This document shows, in pieces, positions 49,554 through 58,663 of a stretch of 64,000 bases of DNA (position 1 is its first letter; every line of letters begins with the position of its first letter). This DNA comes from RHKX01 sp963823565 (GTDB lineage: Bacteria; Actinomycetota; Thermoleophilia; Solirubrobacterales; 70-9). The translations under genes and the position numbers were made by a program. The DNA is taken from the NCBI GenBank assembly GCA_963823565.1, contig CAWGLR010000001.1, positions 62,001 to 126,000 of the forward strand, read 5' to 3'. Below the pieces are notes generated by a model. It was not told the origin of the DNA. It saw only the letters and a program-made list of their open reading frames with translations, and searched no databases.

Positions 49554-50101
49554 ATGCGACCGCTTCGGTACTCCATCAACGTCACATTGGACGGCTGCTG
49601 CGATCACCGTGAGGGTTCCCCGGACGAAGAGACGCATCGCCACGCGACGGAGATCATCGACGAGGCCGACGCTCTCCTCTTCGGCCGGGTGACCTACGAG
49701 ATGATGGAGGCTGCCTGGCGGCCGCCAGGGCAGATTGAAGCGATGCCTGCGTGGATGGAGCCGTTCGGCCGGACGATCGACGCGGCGAAGAAGTACGTCG
49801 TCTCGAGCACCCTTGACCGGGTCGACTGGAACGCGGAGCTCGTGCGCGGGGATCTGGGGGAGGCCGTTCGGGAGCTGAAGCGGCAGCCGGGCGAAGGCCT
49901 GTTCGTCGGAGGCGTGAAGCTTCCCCTGGCGCTGGCGGAGCTGGGCTTGATCGACGAGTACGAACTCGTGGTGCACCCAAGGTCGCCGGCCACGGACCGA
50001 CGCTATTCGCGGGGCTGTCGCGGCCCCTCGACCTGAGGCTCGTCAGCCGGCTGGAGTTCGAGTCAGGGGCGGTAGCGATGCGGTACGAGCCTCGAAGGTA
50101 G
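49554..50101 (+). pseudogene. RibD C-terminal/dihydrofolate reductase-like protein, one frameshift
   Basis: Start ATG 49554. 'LRYSINVTLDGCCDHREG', 'IIDEADALLFGRVTYEMMEAAW', 'KKYVVSSTLDRVDWNAELV' and 'GLFVGGVKLPLALAELGLIDEYELVVHP' are RibD_C/DHFR-fold motifs that bind NADPH. Near 49976-49980 (ACCCAAGG) a base is missing; the expected end (KVAGHGPTLFAGLSRPLDLR, closing VAMRYEPRR) continues in the next frame to TAG 50099-50101. Repaired length is about 182 residues, normal. As it stands translation would end at 50036 with a wrong tail. Confidence 0.75.
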
Positions 50102-50147
50102 GGACCTCGGTGCGGCCCTCGCGCCCCTTCGAACCTTCGGCTCAATA

Positions 50148-50221
<74 letters not shown>

Positions 50222-50252
50222 AGCGAGGGCAGTCTAGTCGGCCCTCCGGGCA

Positions 50253-50299
50253 GTGAACGGGATCAGCGTTGCGTATATCGCAACGCTTGCCCCGTTCAC
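50253..50299. repeat. Nested inverted repeat (47 bp) between LAGLIDADG-like gene and tRNA-Pro
   Basis: Outer arms GTGAACGGG (50253-50261) and CCCGTTCAC (50291-50299); inner arms GCGTTGCG (50266-50273) and CGCAACGC (50279-50286) with loop TATAT; a 4x4 internal loop separates them. No T-tract follows on either strand. It could end the LAGLIDADG-like transcript or be a protein-binding or cutting site. Confidence 0.7.
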
Positions 50300-50339
50300 C
50301 CGCACCGCCGCGCGGCGCGGCGCCGCCACGCGAGCCCGG

Positions 50340-50801
50340 TTACCGGCCGGAGCGCACCAGGTTCGCCCGCGCCTTGTCCATCCACGCCTGCAGGCGGATC
50401 CGCAGGACCGGGTCGGTCGAGCGGATCGTGAGCACGCCGTGGGGACCGAGGTGCGCCGGGCTGAGATCGTGGAAGCGAATGCGTCGCAGCCGGATCTGGT
50501 CGTGGCTGACGCCGAGGCGCCCCGTCCAGAAGCGGATCATCTCGATCACGTCCTGCTCCGGCTCGAAGTCGAGGACGTAGCCGACGCGCGAACCGCTCAG
50601 CCGGCGGATCCAGTGCGCTGCGAGCGCGACGTCGTCGGGGTCGCCCGAGGAGAAGGACACGGTGCCGTTCTCCGCGTGGGCGCCGGCGTCGTCGTACATG
50701 CCGACGAAGTCGAGGAAGGTGCGGTCGCGAGCGAGCCGCTCGAACTCGGCGAGCCCGGTGATGTACTCGATCGGGTCTCTCTTGTCTGTCTCGTGTCTCA
50801 T
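50340..50801 (-). CDS. Truncated LAGLIDADG-like (homing endonuclease-related) protein
   Basis: 153 residues from ATG 50801 (159 from GTG 50819). The part 'VGYVLDFEPEQDVIEMIRFWTGRLGVSHDQIRLRR...LGPHGVLTIRSTDPVLRIRLQAWMDKARANL' matches the C-terminal half of HTH-LAGLIDADG proteins widespread in actinobacteria, in particular the HGVLT...LRARLQAWMD ending; the HTH and first LAGLIDADG helix are missing. The N-terminal 40 residues are unlike the family. It lies beside tRNA-Pro. A GAAC-N4-GTTC palindrome abuts ATG 50801. Assignment is by pattern only. Confidence 0.6.
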   Translation of the reverse strand: MRHETDKRDPIEYITGLAEFERLARDRTFLDFVGMYDDAGAHAENGTVSFSSGDPDDVALAAHWIRRLSGSRVGYVLDFEPEQDVIEMIRFWTGRLGVSHDQIRLRRIRFHDLSPAHLGPHGVLTIRSTDPVLRIRLQAWMDKARANLVRSGR

Positions 50802-50802
50802 G

Positions 50803-50816
50803 GGAACGGACGTTCG
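50803..50816. promoter_or_regulatory. GAAC-GGAC-GTTC palindrome before ATG 50801 (LexA-box-like)
   Basis: GAAC (50804-50807) and GTTC (50812-50815) with 4-nt spacer lie 2 nt before the start codon. Read along the gene, the left arm TGCGAAC is identical in the palindrome at 39423-39436. Confidence 0.45.
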
Positions 50817-50852
50817 CACGGGGGTCGGACGGAACCTCCGCAGCTTGGGCGA

Positions 50853-50871
50853 TAAGTTGCACGGCCCGATG
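50853..50871 (+). promoter_or_regulatory. -10 box TAAGTT before ATG 50869
   Basis: TAAGTT (50853-50858) is 10 nt from ATG 50869; at the long end for a leaderless start. Confidence 0.4.
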
Positions 50872-52213
50872 GCCGACGTCCGACCCTTCCGCGCCGCTCA
50901 CTACGACCCCGCCCGGGACGCGATCGCCGATGTCACGGCGCCCCCCTACGACGTCATCGACGCCGCCCAGCGGGCCGCGCTCGTCGCCCGCTCGCCGCAC
51001 AACGTCGTCGAGCTCGACCTGCCCCGCACCGACGACGGCACCGACGTCTACGAGCACGCCGCCGAGCTGCTCGAGCGCTGGAAGGACGACGGCACGGTCG
51101 TCCAGGACGAGTCGCGGACGATCTGGGCGCTCGAGCAGGACTACACCGACCCCGACGGCAATCGCCGCACCCGCCGCGGGTTCCTCGCCCGGATCGCCGT
51201 CACCGACTACGGGCGCGGCCTCGTCCGCCCTCACGAGCGCACCCAGCCCGGACCGAAGGAGGATCGCCTCCGCCTCACTCGCGCGACGGGGTACAACCTC
51301 TCGCCGATCTTCGTCCTCCACGCCGGCGACGCTTGGAGCCTCATCGCGCCGGCCCTGCCGGGCGAGCCGTTCTGCGAGGTCACCGACGACGACGGCACCG
51401 TCCACCGCGCCTGGCCGATCGGCGACTCGGAGGTCCACGAGCGGCTCAGCGAGCTGCTCGAAGCCCTCGGAGCTGCTGATCGCCGACGGCCACCACCGCT
51501 ACGAGACCGCCCGCACCTACGCCGAGGAGGTCGGCGGCGACGGCGACCACCGCTTCACCCTCGCCTGCCTCGTCTCGCTCGAGGACCCCGGGCTCAGCGT
51601 GTTCGCGACCAACCGCCTCCTCCACGACCTCGACGAGGCCCAGCGCGAGTCGCTGCGGCGGACGATCCTCGACCTCTTCGACGTCGAGGAGGTCGCCGAG
51701 GACGACCTCGTCCCCGACCGCGGCTACGGGACGATCGCCTTCGGCTACATGGACTCCCACCACCTCAAGCCCTACCGGCTGCGCCTCAAGGGCCCGCAGC
51801 CGCTCGAGGAGCAGCTCCCCGGCGTCTCCGACGCCTACCGGCAGCTCGACGCCGCCGCGCTCGAGGCCCTGATCCTCAAGCAGCCGCTCGGGATGACCAA
51901 CGACGACATCGCCGCCAAGCGCGGCATCTCCTACTGCTCCGACTTCGACGAGACCCGCCGGCGCCTCCACGCCGGCGAGGCCGACGCCGCCTTCTTCCTC
52001 CGCCCGACGCCGGTCGAGCAGGTCCGCGCCGTCGCCGACGCCGGCGAGACGATGCCGCCGAAGAGCACGTACTTCTTCCCGAAGCTGCTCACCGGGATCG
52101 CGTTCAACCCGCTCCACCGGCCGCAGCCGGGCGAGACGCGGCTGAGCCTGCCCGGCCTTCACGAAACCTGCACGAAAGGGGCACCCGCTCCCAACCGGCC
52201 CGGCCTAGGGTGA
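50869..52213 (+). pseudogene. DUF1015 family protein, one frameshift
   Basis: The N-terminus 'DVRPFRAAHYDPARDAIADVTAPPYDVID' and 'VRPHERTQPGPKEDRLRLTRATGYNLSPIF' are classic DUF1015; the central motif LLIADGHHRYETARTY and the end 'KSTYFFPKLLTGIAFNPL' are in the next frame. One extra base near 51465-51470 (CTCGGAGCTG) explains it. Repaired, the protein has about 447 residues, full length. DUF1015 proteins are sometimes found with serine-pathway genes; their reaction is not settled. A base-call error is likely. Confidence 0.85.
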
Positions 52214-52222
52214 TCGGCGATG
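52206..52222 (+). promoter_or_regulatory. Leaderless-type promoter: TAGGGT before ATG 52220
   Basis: TAGGGT (52206-52211) is 8 nt from ATG 52220 and overlaps the end of the DUF1015 gene. Confidence 0.5.
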
Positions 52223-52900
52223 CCGCGCACGATCGCCATCGTCGAGGACGAGGAGCTCATCGCCGACTCGCTCGCCGCTCGCCTCCGCGCCGAGGGTTTC
52301 GCCGTCGAGACCGCCGCCGACGGCCCCGCCGGGGTCGAGCTCTGCCGCTCGCTGCGCCCCGACCTCGTCGTCCTCGACCTGATGCTGCCGGGCTTCGACG
52401 GGATCGAGGCCTGCCGGCGGATCCAGGCCGACCGCCCCGTCCCGGTGCTGATGCTGACCGCCCGCGACTCCGAGGCCGACGTCCTCGTCGGCCTCGGGAT
52501 CGGCGCCGACGACTACATGACCAAGCCGTTCAGCCCGCGCGAGGTCGTCGCCCGCGTCCACGCGATCCTCCGCCGGGTCGATCGCGGCGGCGACCCCGGC
52601 GAGGACGGGGCGATCCGCGTCGGTGACCTCGATGTCGACCCCGCCTCCCGCCGCGTCCGGCTCGCCGGGGCGCTCGTCGACCTCACCCCGACAGAGTTCG
52701 ACCTCCTCCACCACCTCGCTCGCCGGCCCGGCGTCGTCTTCAGCCGCGAGCAGCTCCTCGCCGACGTCTGGCAGTACGCCGACGCGAGCGGCCCCCGCAC
52801 CGTCGACGCCCACGTCGCCGGCCTCCGCCGCAAGCTCGGCGCCGGCGTCCTGCGCACCGCGCGCGGCGCCGGCTACGCGCTCGAGGAGGACCCGTCGTGA
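52220..52900 (+). CDS. OmpR/PhoB-type response regulator
   Basis: 226 residues. Receiver domain 1-118 with acidic pocket (IVEDEE), phosphoacceptor Asp in LVVLDLMLPGFDG, TARD and the conserved Lys in DDYMTKPFSP. Winged-helix DNA-binding domain 128-226 ('LTPTEFDLLHHLARRPGVVFSREQLLADVW', 'RTVDAHVAGLRRKLG'). The histidine kinase gene overlaps its stop, so they form one two-component system; the signal is unknown. Confidence 0.93.
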   Translation: MPRTIAIVEDEELIADSLAARLRAEGFAVETAADGPAGVELCRSLRPDLVVLDLMLPGFDGIEACRRIQADRPVPVLMLTARDSEADVLVGLGIGADDYMTKPFSPREVVARVHAILRRVDRGGDPGEDGAIRVGDLDVDPASRRVRLAGALVDLTPTEFDLLHHLARRPGVVFSREQLLADVWQYADASGPRTVDAHVAGLRRKLGAGVLRTARGAGYALEEDPS

Positions 52901-53898
52901 GGCCGCTGCGCGGGCTCAGCTCGCTGAAGCTGAAGATGGGGATCCTGATCGTCGTCGCGATCGCGGTCGCGGTCGGCGTCTCCGTCGGCGGCCTCGCCGC
53001 CGGCGCGACCCGCGGCTGGGCGATCCTCGCCGCCGTCGTCCTCGCGCTCGCGGTCGTCCAGCTGCTCGCGCGGGGGACAACCGCGCCGCTGCGCGAGATG
53101 GCGGCCGCCGCCGAGGCGATGGCGCGCGGCGAGCACGGGCGCCGCGTCGGCGTCCGCGGCAACGACGAGATCGCCCACCTCGCGACTGCGTTCAACCACA
53201 TGAGCGCCGAGCTCGAGCAGACCGACCGCGTCCGCCGCGACCTCGTCGCCAACGTCGCCCACGAGCTCCGCACCCCCCTCTCGGCCCTCCAGGCGACGAT
53301 CGAGAACCTCCAGGACGGCGTGCAGCCCGCCGACGAGCGGACGCTGGCGGCGATGGGCGCCCAGGTCTCCCGGCTCTCGCGGATGGTCGAGCAGCTCCTC
53401 GACCTCTCGCGCATGGAGGCGGGCGAGCTGCCGCTCGAGCCGCGGCGGTTCGCCGTCTCCGAGCTGCTCGACGGCGTCCGGCGCGAGGCCGCCCAGACCG
53501 CCGCCGGCGTCTCGCTGGAGGCCGCGACTCAGCCGGAGGACCTGCGGCTGGAGGCCGACCCCGAGCGTCTCCACCAGGTCCTGGCGAACCTCGTCGACAA
53601 CGCGGTCCGCTTCTCGCCCGCCGAGGGGACCGTCCGCCTCGCGGCCGCCCGCCGCAACGGCACGGTGCTGCTCAGCGTCACCGACGAGGGCCCGGGGATC
53701 CCGCCGGAGGAGCGCGAGCGCGTCTTCGAGCGCTTCCACAGCTCCGACCCCGCGCGAAGCGGAGGATCCGCCGGCCTCGGGCTGGCGATCTGCCGCTGGA
53801 TCGTCGAGATGCACGGCGGCACGATCCACGCCGCGGCCGGTGACGGCGGCAGCGGGTGCCGGATCGAGGTCGCCCTGCCCGGCGGAGGAGCCCGGTGA
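52897..53898 (+). CDS. Sensor histidine kinase
   Basis: 333 residues; GTG 52897 overlaps the regulator stop. Two membrane helices (about 13-34 and 38-58) with almost no extracellular loop, then HAMP (about 60-112), DHp with the phosphorylated His in VAHELRTPLSAL, and an HATPase domain with N box LANLVDNAVRFS, G1 DEGPGIPPEE and G2 GSAGLGLAI. The lack of an outside domain suggests it senses something in the membrane or an associated protein. The next gene, a DUF4173 membrane protein, overlaps and could be that partner. Confidence 0.92.
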   Translation: MRPLRGLSSLKLKMGILIVVAIAVAVGVSVGGLAAGATRGWAILAAVVLALAVVQLLARGTTAPLREMAAAAEAMARGEHGRRVGVRGNDEIAHLATAFNHMSAELEQTDRVRRDLVANVAHELRTPLSALQATIENLQDGVQPADERTLAAMGAQVSRLSRMVEQLLDLSRMEAGELPLEPRRFAVSELLDGVRREAAQTAAGVSLEAATQPEDLRLEADPERLHQVLANLVDNAVRFSPAEGTVRLAAARRNGTVLLSVTDEGPGIPPEERERVFERFHSSDPARSGGSAGLGLAICRWIVEMHGGTIHAAAGDGGSGCRIEVALPGGGAR

Positions 53899-55302
53899 GC
53901 GACCTGCGGCCGGCAGCCCCAGGGCTCCCGCCACGGATCGCGCTCGGAGCGCTCGGCGTCGCCCTGCTGGCCGCGATCGCCGTGCCGGGATCGCGCGCCG
54001 GGATCGGGCTCGCGCTCGTCGCGTCGGCGACGCTCCTCGTCGCCGGCTGCGCGACCGCCGGCCGCGAGCCGTGGCGGCTCGCGCTGATCCTCCTCGCCGC
54101 CGGGCTGGCGCACGATGCCGGTCCTCCGCGACGCCGGCTGGCTGGTCGCGCTCGATCTCGGTGCCGCGCTCGCGCTCGCCGCCGCGGCGATGGGGGCGGC
54201 CGGATGGCGCGGCGTGCTGCGGGCCCCCGCCCGCCTCGCCCCGTCGGCCCTCCGCGCCCCGCTCGCGGTCATGCGCGGGCTGCCCTCCATCGCTCCGATC
54301 GGCGTCAGCTCGGGCGGCGGCGCCCAGGCGACGCTGCGCGGCGGGCTGCTCGCCGGCGCCCTCGTGCTCGTCTTCGGCGCGCTCTTCGTCTCCGCCGACG
54401 GCGCCTTCGCGCAGCTCGTCGACGACCTCGCGCCCGGGACCGGGCTCTTCGCCGAGCTGCCCGGGCGGATCACGGCGGCGGCCTGCGGCGCCGCTGCGGC
54501 AGGGGGGCTCGCCCTGCTCGCCGCCGCGCCGGCCCCCGCTGCGGCCGCCGGGGCTCCGCTGCGCCGCTTCACCCCGCGCGAGTGGACGATCGCGCTGTCC
54601 GCGCTCGCGGCGCTGTTCGTCGCCTTCGTCGCGGTCCAGTTCGTGGTCCTGTTCGGCGGCAGCACGCACGTCCTCGACACCGCCGGGCTCACGTACGCCG
54701 AGTACGCCCACAGCGGGTTCGGCCAGCTCCTGGTCGCGTCGGGGCTCGTCCTCGCCCTGGTCGCCGCCACCCGCCGCTGGGCCGAGGTCACGGCGCCCGC
54801 CCAGGACCGGCTGCTGCGCGCACTGCTCGGCGTGCTCTGCGCCTCCACGCTCGTGATCGTCGCCGCGGCGCTCCATCGGCTCGACATCTACGTCGATGCC
54901 TTCGGCGCGACGCGGCTCCGCGTCGTCGCAGCCTGCGCGTGCGCGCTGATCGGCGGCCTGATCGCACTCGTCCTCGCGGCGCTGGCGACCGATCGCTACC
55001 GCTGGCTCCCCCAGGCGAGCGTCGCGCTCGCCGGCGCCGCCGCGCTGGCGCTGTCGGTCGCCAACCCCGACGGCTGGATCGCCGCCCGCAACGTCGACCG
55101 CTACGAGCGCACCGGCAAGCTCGACGGCTGGTACGCCTCGACCCTGAGCGCCGACGCGGTCCCCGCCCTGACCGAGCTGCCGCCGGGGCTCGCGGGCGAG
55201 GTGCTGCGCAGGCAGGCGGCCCGCCTCGCCGAGGACGACGGCCCGTTCGCCTACAACGTCGCCCGGCAGCGCGCCCGCAACCTGCTGCCGCCGGCTCCGT
55301 AG
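53895..55302 (+). pseudogene. DUF4173 multi-helix membrane protein, one frameshift
   Basis: GTG 53895 overlaps the kinase stop. The first 70 codons hold two to three membrane helices; at about 54105-54116 a base is extra and the frame moves to one reading MPVLRDAGWLVALDLGAAL and onward to TAG 55300-55302. The core 'VLFGGSTHVLDTAGLTYAEYAHSGFGQLLVASGLVL', with TYAEYAxxGF, is DUF4173. Repaired length is about 468 residues with some ten helices. It is in the operon of the two-component system. Function unknown. Confidence 0.82.
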
Positions 55303-55324
55303 CCGGAGCCGCGCCGCCCCTCCG

Positions 55325-55342
55325 TAGGATTGAGGGACCGTG
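55325..55342 (+). promoter_or_regulatory. Leaderless-type promoter: TAGGAT before GTG 55340
   Basis: TAGGAT (55325-55330) is 9 nt from GTG 55340. Confidence 0.5.
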
Positions 55343-55909
55343 AAGATCTACACGCGCAAGGGGGACGACGGCACGACCGGCCTCTGGTACGGCGGGCGCC
55401 GCCACAAGTCCGACAGCCGGATCGACGCCTACGGGCTGCTCGACGAGGCCAACTCCGCGCTCGGCGTCGCCCGCGCCGGGTGCGAGGACGAGGAGGTGGC
55501 ACGCGACCTGGTCGACCTCCAGCGCGACCTGTTCGTCGCCGGCGCCGAGCTCGCCGCCGCGCCCGAGGCGGCCGACCGGCTCGAGGACGGGGTCTCCCGC
55601 GTAACCGCCGAGATGACGAGCGGCCTCGAGAGCTCGATCGACCGCTACATGGACCGCGTCGACCTGCCGCCCAAGTTCGTGGTCCCGGGCGGGACCGCGC
55701 TGTCGGCGCGAATCGACCTCGCCCGCGCGATCCTCCGCCGCGCCGAGCGCCGCGTCGCCGAGCTCGCCGCCGAGGGCGAACTCGCCTCGACCGACGTCCT
55801 CGCCTACCTCAACCGCGCCGCCGACCTGCTCTTCGCGATGGCCCGCTACACCGACGTCTCCGATCCGGTGCTCTTCGAGGGCCGATCGAAGGCGAGGGCC
55901 GACGGATGA
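55340..55909 (+). CDS. Cob(I)alamin adenosyltransferase, PduO type
   Basis: 189 residues, all-helical. It adenosylates corrinoids to make the coenzyme B12 form. 'KIYTRKGDDGTTGLWYGGRRHKSDSRIDAYGLLDEANSALGVARA' is the ATP-binding signature and 'VPGGTALSARIDLARAILRRAERRV...LNRAADLLFAMAR' the second conserved part with the Arg/Asp that hold ATP. GTG 55340 is set by the TAGGAT box. It is coupled to the OsmC gene (ATGA). No B12-dependent enzyme is in the window. Confidence 0.92.
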   Translation: MKIYTRKGDDGTTGLWYGGRRHKSDSRIDAYGLLDEANSALGVARAGCEDEEVARDLVDLQRDLFVAGAELAAAPEAADRLEDGVSRVTAEMTSGLESSIDRYMDRVDLPPKFVVPGGTALSARIDLARAILRRAERRVAELAAEGELASTDVLAYLNRAADLLFAMARYTDVSDPVLFEGRSKARADG

Positions 55910-56310
55910 TCTCCGCTACCGCCCGCCGCCGCGGCGGCTACCAGCACGAGATCGACGTCAACGGGCACCGGATCGTCGTCGATGAGCCCGAGGACAAGGG
56001 CGGCGAGGACAGCGGTCCTTCGCCCTCGGCCCTGCTCGCCTCCTCGCTCGCGGGGTGCACCGCGATCACGGTCGAGATGTACGCCGACCGCAAGGGCTGG
56101 GACCTCGACGGCCTCGAGGTGCAGGCCGACTACACCGGCACGCCGAAGCCCGGCGAGAAGGGGAAGTTCGACGTAACCGTCTCGCTCCCCGAGGGGCTCA
56201 GCGACGACCAGGTCGAGCGCATCGACAAGATCGCCCGCAAGTGCCCGGTCCACCGAACCCTCGCGGGCGGCGCCGAAGTCTCCGTCCGCACCGAGGTGGC
56301 CGGCGCCTGA
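55906..56310 (+). CDS. OsmC family peroxiredoxin-like protein
   Basis: 134 residues, ATG 55906 overlapping the previous stop. The two redox cysteines are in LLASSLAGCTAITVEMYADRKGW and KIARKCPVHRTLAGG. OsmC/Ohr proteins reduce organic hydroperoxides with thiol electrons. The N-terminal 'GYQHEIDVNGHRIVVDEPEDKGGEDSGPSPSALL' is typical of the OsmC branch. It overlaps the SDR gene by one base. Confidence 0.9.
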   Translation: MISATARRRGGYQHEIDVNGHRIVVDEPEDKGGEDSGPSPSALLASSLAGCTAITVEMYADRKGWDLDGLEVQADYTGTPKPGEKGKFDVTVSLPEGLSDDQVERIDKIARKCPVHRTLAGGAEVSVRTEVAGA

Positions 56311-57115
56311 TGGACCTCGGGCTCGCGGGCCGCGCCTGCGTCGTCACCGGGGCCGGGCGCGGGATCGGGCGGGTCGTCGCCGGCATGCTCTGCGAGGAGG
56401 GCGCCCAGGTGCTCCTCGTCGCGCGCACCGAGGCCGAGGTCGAAGGACGCCGCCGCCGAGTGCGGCCGCGCCGGCGCCGCCCGGCACGGCCGCGCCGCCC
56501 ACCTCGCCCTCGACATCACCGAGCCCGACGCCGGCGAGCGCATCCTCGCCGAGGCGACCGAGCGGTTCGGCGAGCTCGACGTCGTCGTCAACAACGCCGG
56601 CGCGGTCAAGTGGCGCGACCTCGAGGAGATCCCCGACGAGGACTGGATCGCGGCCTTCGAGCTCAACGTGATGGCGCCGATGCGGCTGATGCGCGCCGCC
56701 TGCCCGGCGATGGCCGAGCGCGGATGGGGGCGGGTCGTCAACGTCGCTTCGACCGCGGGCAAGCGGCCGACGGCGAAGATGGGCGAGTACTCGGTCGCCA
56801 AGGCCGCCGAGCTCTCGCTCTCCCGGCTATACGCCGACCGCTACGCGGCGCGAGGGCGTGCTCGTCAACGCCGTCGCCCCCGGCGCGGTGACCACCGAGA
56901 TGTGGATGCAGGAGGGCGGGCTGCTCGACCAGTCCCGCGGCGACGCCGGGCGCGAGGAGGCGCTCGCGGCACTTGGCGCCAAGCGGCCGATCGGCCGGCT
57001 CGCCGAACCCGAGGAGATCGCGAGCGCGATCGTCTTCCTCTGCTCCGAACGCGCCTCCTACGTCGCCGGCGCCGCCTGGAGCGTCGACGGCGGCACCGTC
57101 CAGGTGATCATCTGA
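56310..57115 (+). pseudogene. Short-chain dehydrogenase/reductase, two frameshifts
   Basis: N-terminus 'DLGLAGRACVVTGAGRGIGRVVAGML' carries the TGxxxGxG NAD(P) loop. The frame breaks at about 56440-56446 (extra G in GAAGG) and again at about 56850-56856. Across the three frames lie NNAG, 'VNVASTAGKRPTAKMGEYSVAKAA' with Ser, Tyr and Lys of the active site, 'LVNAVAPGAVTTEMW' and 'SERASYVAGAAWSVDGGTVQV'. Repaired length is about 268 residues, normal. Two insertions in an otherwise perfect gene point to base-call error. Substrate unknown. Confidence 0.85.
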
Positions 57116-57171
57116 GCGCCGCCGCCGGCGACCTCGGCGCCGCCCTCCTCGACCCCGAGGAGGCGGCGGCG

Positions 57172-57678
57172 ATGGACGCCCACGGCAAGGAGGAGGCCGC
57201 CGTCCTCGTGCCGCTCTTCGGCTGGCCCGACCGCCCCGGCCTCGTCTTCACCGAGCGCCGCCACGACATGCGCCGCCACGCCGGCGAGGTGTCGTTCCCC
57301 GGCGGGCGCGCCGATCCCGGCGAGTCCCTGGTCGAGTGCGCGCTGCGCGAGGCCCAGGAGGAGATCGGCCTCGACCCGGCCGCGGTCGAGGTCGTCGGCG
57401 CCCTGCCTCCCACCTCGACCGTCGTCACGTCCTACAAGGTGCTGCCGGTCGTCGGGCTGATCCCCGCCGGCCTCGCCCACGAGCTCAGCCCGCTCGAGGT
57501 CGAGCGCGTGATCGAGCTCGGCCTCGACGAGCTCCGCGACGGCTTCGGGATGCGGCGCCTGATCCGCCGCGGCGTTCCCTTCCGCACCCCGACCTACGAG
57601 GTCGGCGACACCTTCATCTGGGGTGCCACCGCGCGGATGCTTCAGCGGTTCTTCGAGTCGCTGGACCGCAGCGCGTAA
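57172..57678 (+). CDS. Nudix hydrolase (CoA pyrophosphatase-like)
   Basis: 168 residues from ATG 57172, which has GAGGAGG 8 nt upstream. The Nudix box is complete: GGRADPGESLVECALREAQEEIGL (G-x5-E-x7-REUxEExGU), preceded by 'HAGEVSFPGG', a feature of NudL-type CoA diphosphatases, which cleave coenzyme A to phosphopantetheine. Its last 37 nt overlap the convergent gene at 57642. Confidence 0.87.
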   Translation: MDAHGKEEAAVLVPLFGWPDRPGLVFTERRHDMRRHAGEVSFPGGRADPGESLVECALREAQEEIGLDPAAVEVVGALPPTSTVVTSYKVLPVVGLIPAGLAHELSPLEVERVIELGLDELRDGFGMRRLIRRGVPFRTPTYEVGDTFIWGATARMLQRFFESLDRSA

Positions 57679-58499
57679 CCGCGCAGCAGGCGCTTGCCGA
57701 CGCCCTCGATCGTCTCCGTCCCGTACCACTTGTCGGGGTTCTTCCGCGAGAACACGGCCAGCCCGATCGAGCGCCGCTTCGTCCGCAGGGTCGCCGCCTG
57801 GTTGATTCGCCAGCCGCCCTCGACCGACGAGGGGGTCCAGCCGCCCTTGAAGTAGATGCGCCAGCCGCGAGGCACGACCGGCGGGAACCCCCAGCGCTGC
57901 CGCGGGACGATGCTCGCCATGAGGCGCATCGCGTAGCTCTCGTGCCGGCGCGGGATGAAGCGCTCGATGTGGGCGAAGAACCGCGCCTGCGTGGCCGGCG
58001 TCAGCGTCGTGGCGCCCCAGACGGGCTGCGTGTGAAAGTGCTTCAGGCGCGCATCGCGGGCGAGCTCCTCGAGCCCATGCGCGCCCACCGCCACGTAGAT
58101 CCGGTTGGCGGCGTCGTTGTCCGACTTCTCGATCATCGGCCGCAGCAGGCGCTTCTCGTCGCGCCGGAGGGCGCGGTCGTCGACGTCGCCCTTGCGCAGG
58201 TAGGCGATCATCAGCATCACCTTGACCACCGAGGCCGAGGCGAACGCCTCGTCCTCGTGCCAGCCGACGGTCCGCCCGCAGTCGTCGTAGACCGCGAACC
58301 CGACGTGGCCCGCCCGGTCCCTCGCCCACCGCTTCGCGGCCTTGACGTTCTTCCGCGGCATGCACCGGGACTCGCCCTCGCCGGGCTTGGCCTGGGCGGA
58401 GAGGACCGGAGCGGAGCCGGGGGCTCCGGCGAGGAGGGCCATAAGAAGGGCAGCGAGGGACATCGCCGCGCCGAGCCGAAGCCGGGTTCCACCGCTCAT
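57642..58499 (-). CDS. Exported serine beta-lactamase-like hydrolase
   Basis: 285 residues from ATG 58499, with signal peptide (…LAGAPGSAPVLSAQA). The class A beta-lactamase/DD-peptidase motifs appear: SxxK in AFASASVVKVMLM, SDN in IEKSDNDAANR, and a K-G-G form of the KTG motif in YFKGGWTPSSVEG. The Glu of class A enzymes (omega loop) is not clearly present, so true beta-lactamase activity is doubtful; it may be a penicillin-binding or esterase-like relative. Confidence 0.78.
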   Translation of the reverse strand: MSGGTRLRLGAAMSLAALLMALLAGAPGSAPVLSAQAKPGEGESRCMPRKNVKAAKRWARDRAGHVGFAVYDDCGRTVGWHEDEAFASASVVKVMLMIAYLRKGDVDDRALRRDEKRLLRPMIEKSDNDAANRIYVAVGAHGLEELARDARLKHFHTQPVWGATTLTPATQARFFAHIERFIPRRHESYAMRLMASIVPRQRWGFPPVVPRGWRIYFKGGWTPSSVEGGWRINQAATLRTKRRSIGLAVFSRKNPDKWYGTETIEGVGKRLLRGYALRSSDSKNR

Positions 58500-58580
58500 G
58501 CGCCGGAGAATGCCCGCCCTCGGGGACGGCAAGCAGCGAACGCGAGGGCCCGCGTCGTCTCCGGGACCAACAAGCCTCAC

Positions 58581-58632
58581 CCCTGCTGGGGTCACTCACT
58601 TCGAAATGACGAACTCAGCGACCCCAGCAGTG
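58581..58632. repeat. Palindromic repeat, copy 1
   Basis: Arms CTGCTGGGGTC (58583-58593) and GACCCCAGCAG (58620-58630) enclose a loop with ACTTCG and GACGAACTCAG. The same 52-bp unit recurs at 58664-58715 with a few changes. Confidence 0.85.
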
Positions 58633-58663
58633 AAGGAAAGCCGGGTTCATCCCCGCGCATCGC

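Noticed and set aside
57112..57171. Longer Nudix protein starting at CTG 57112
   Set aside because: CTG starts are rare, and ATG 57172 has a strong GAGGAGG 8 nt upstream.
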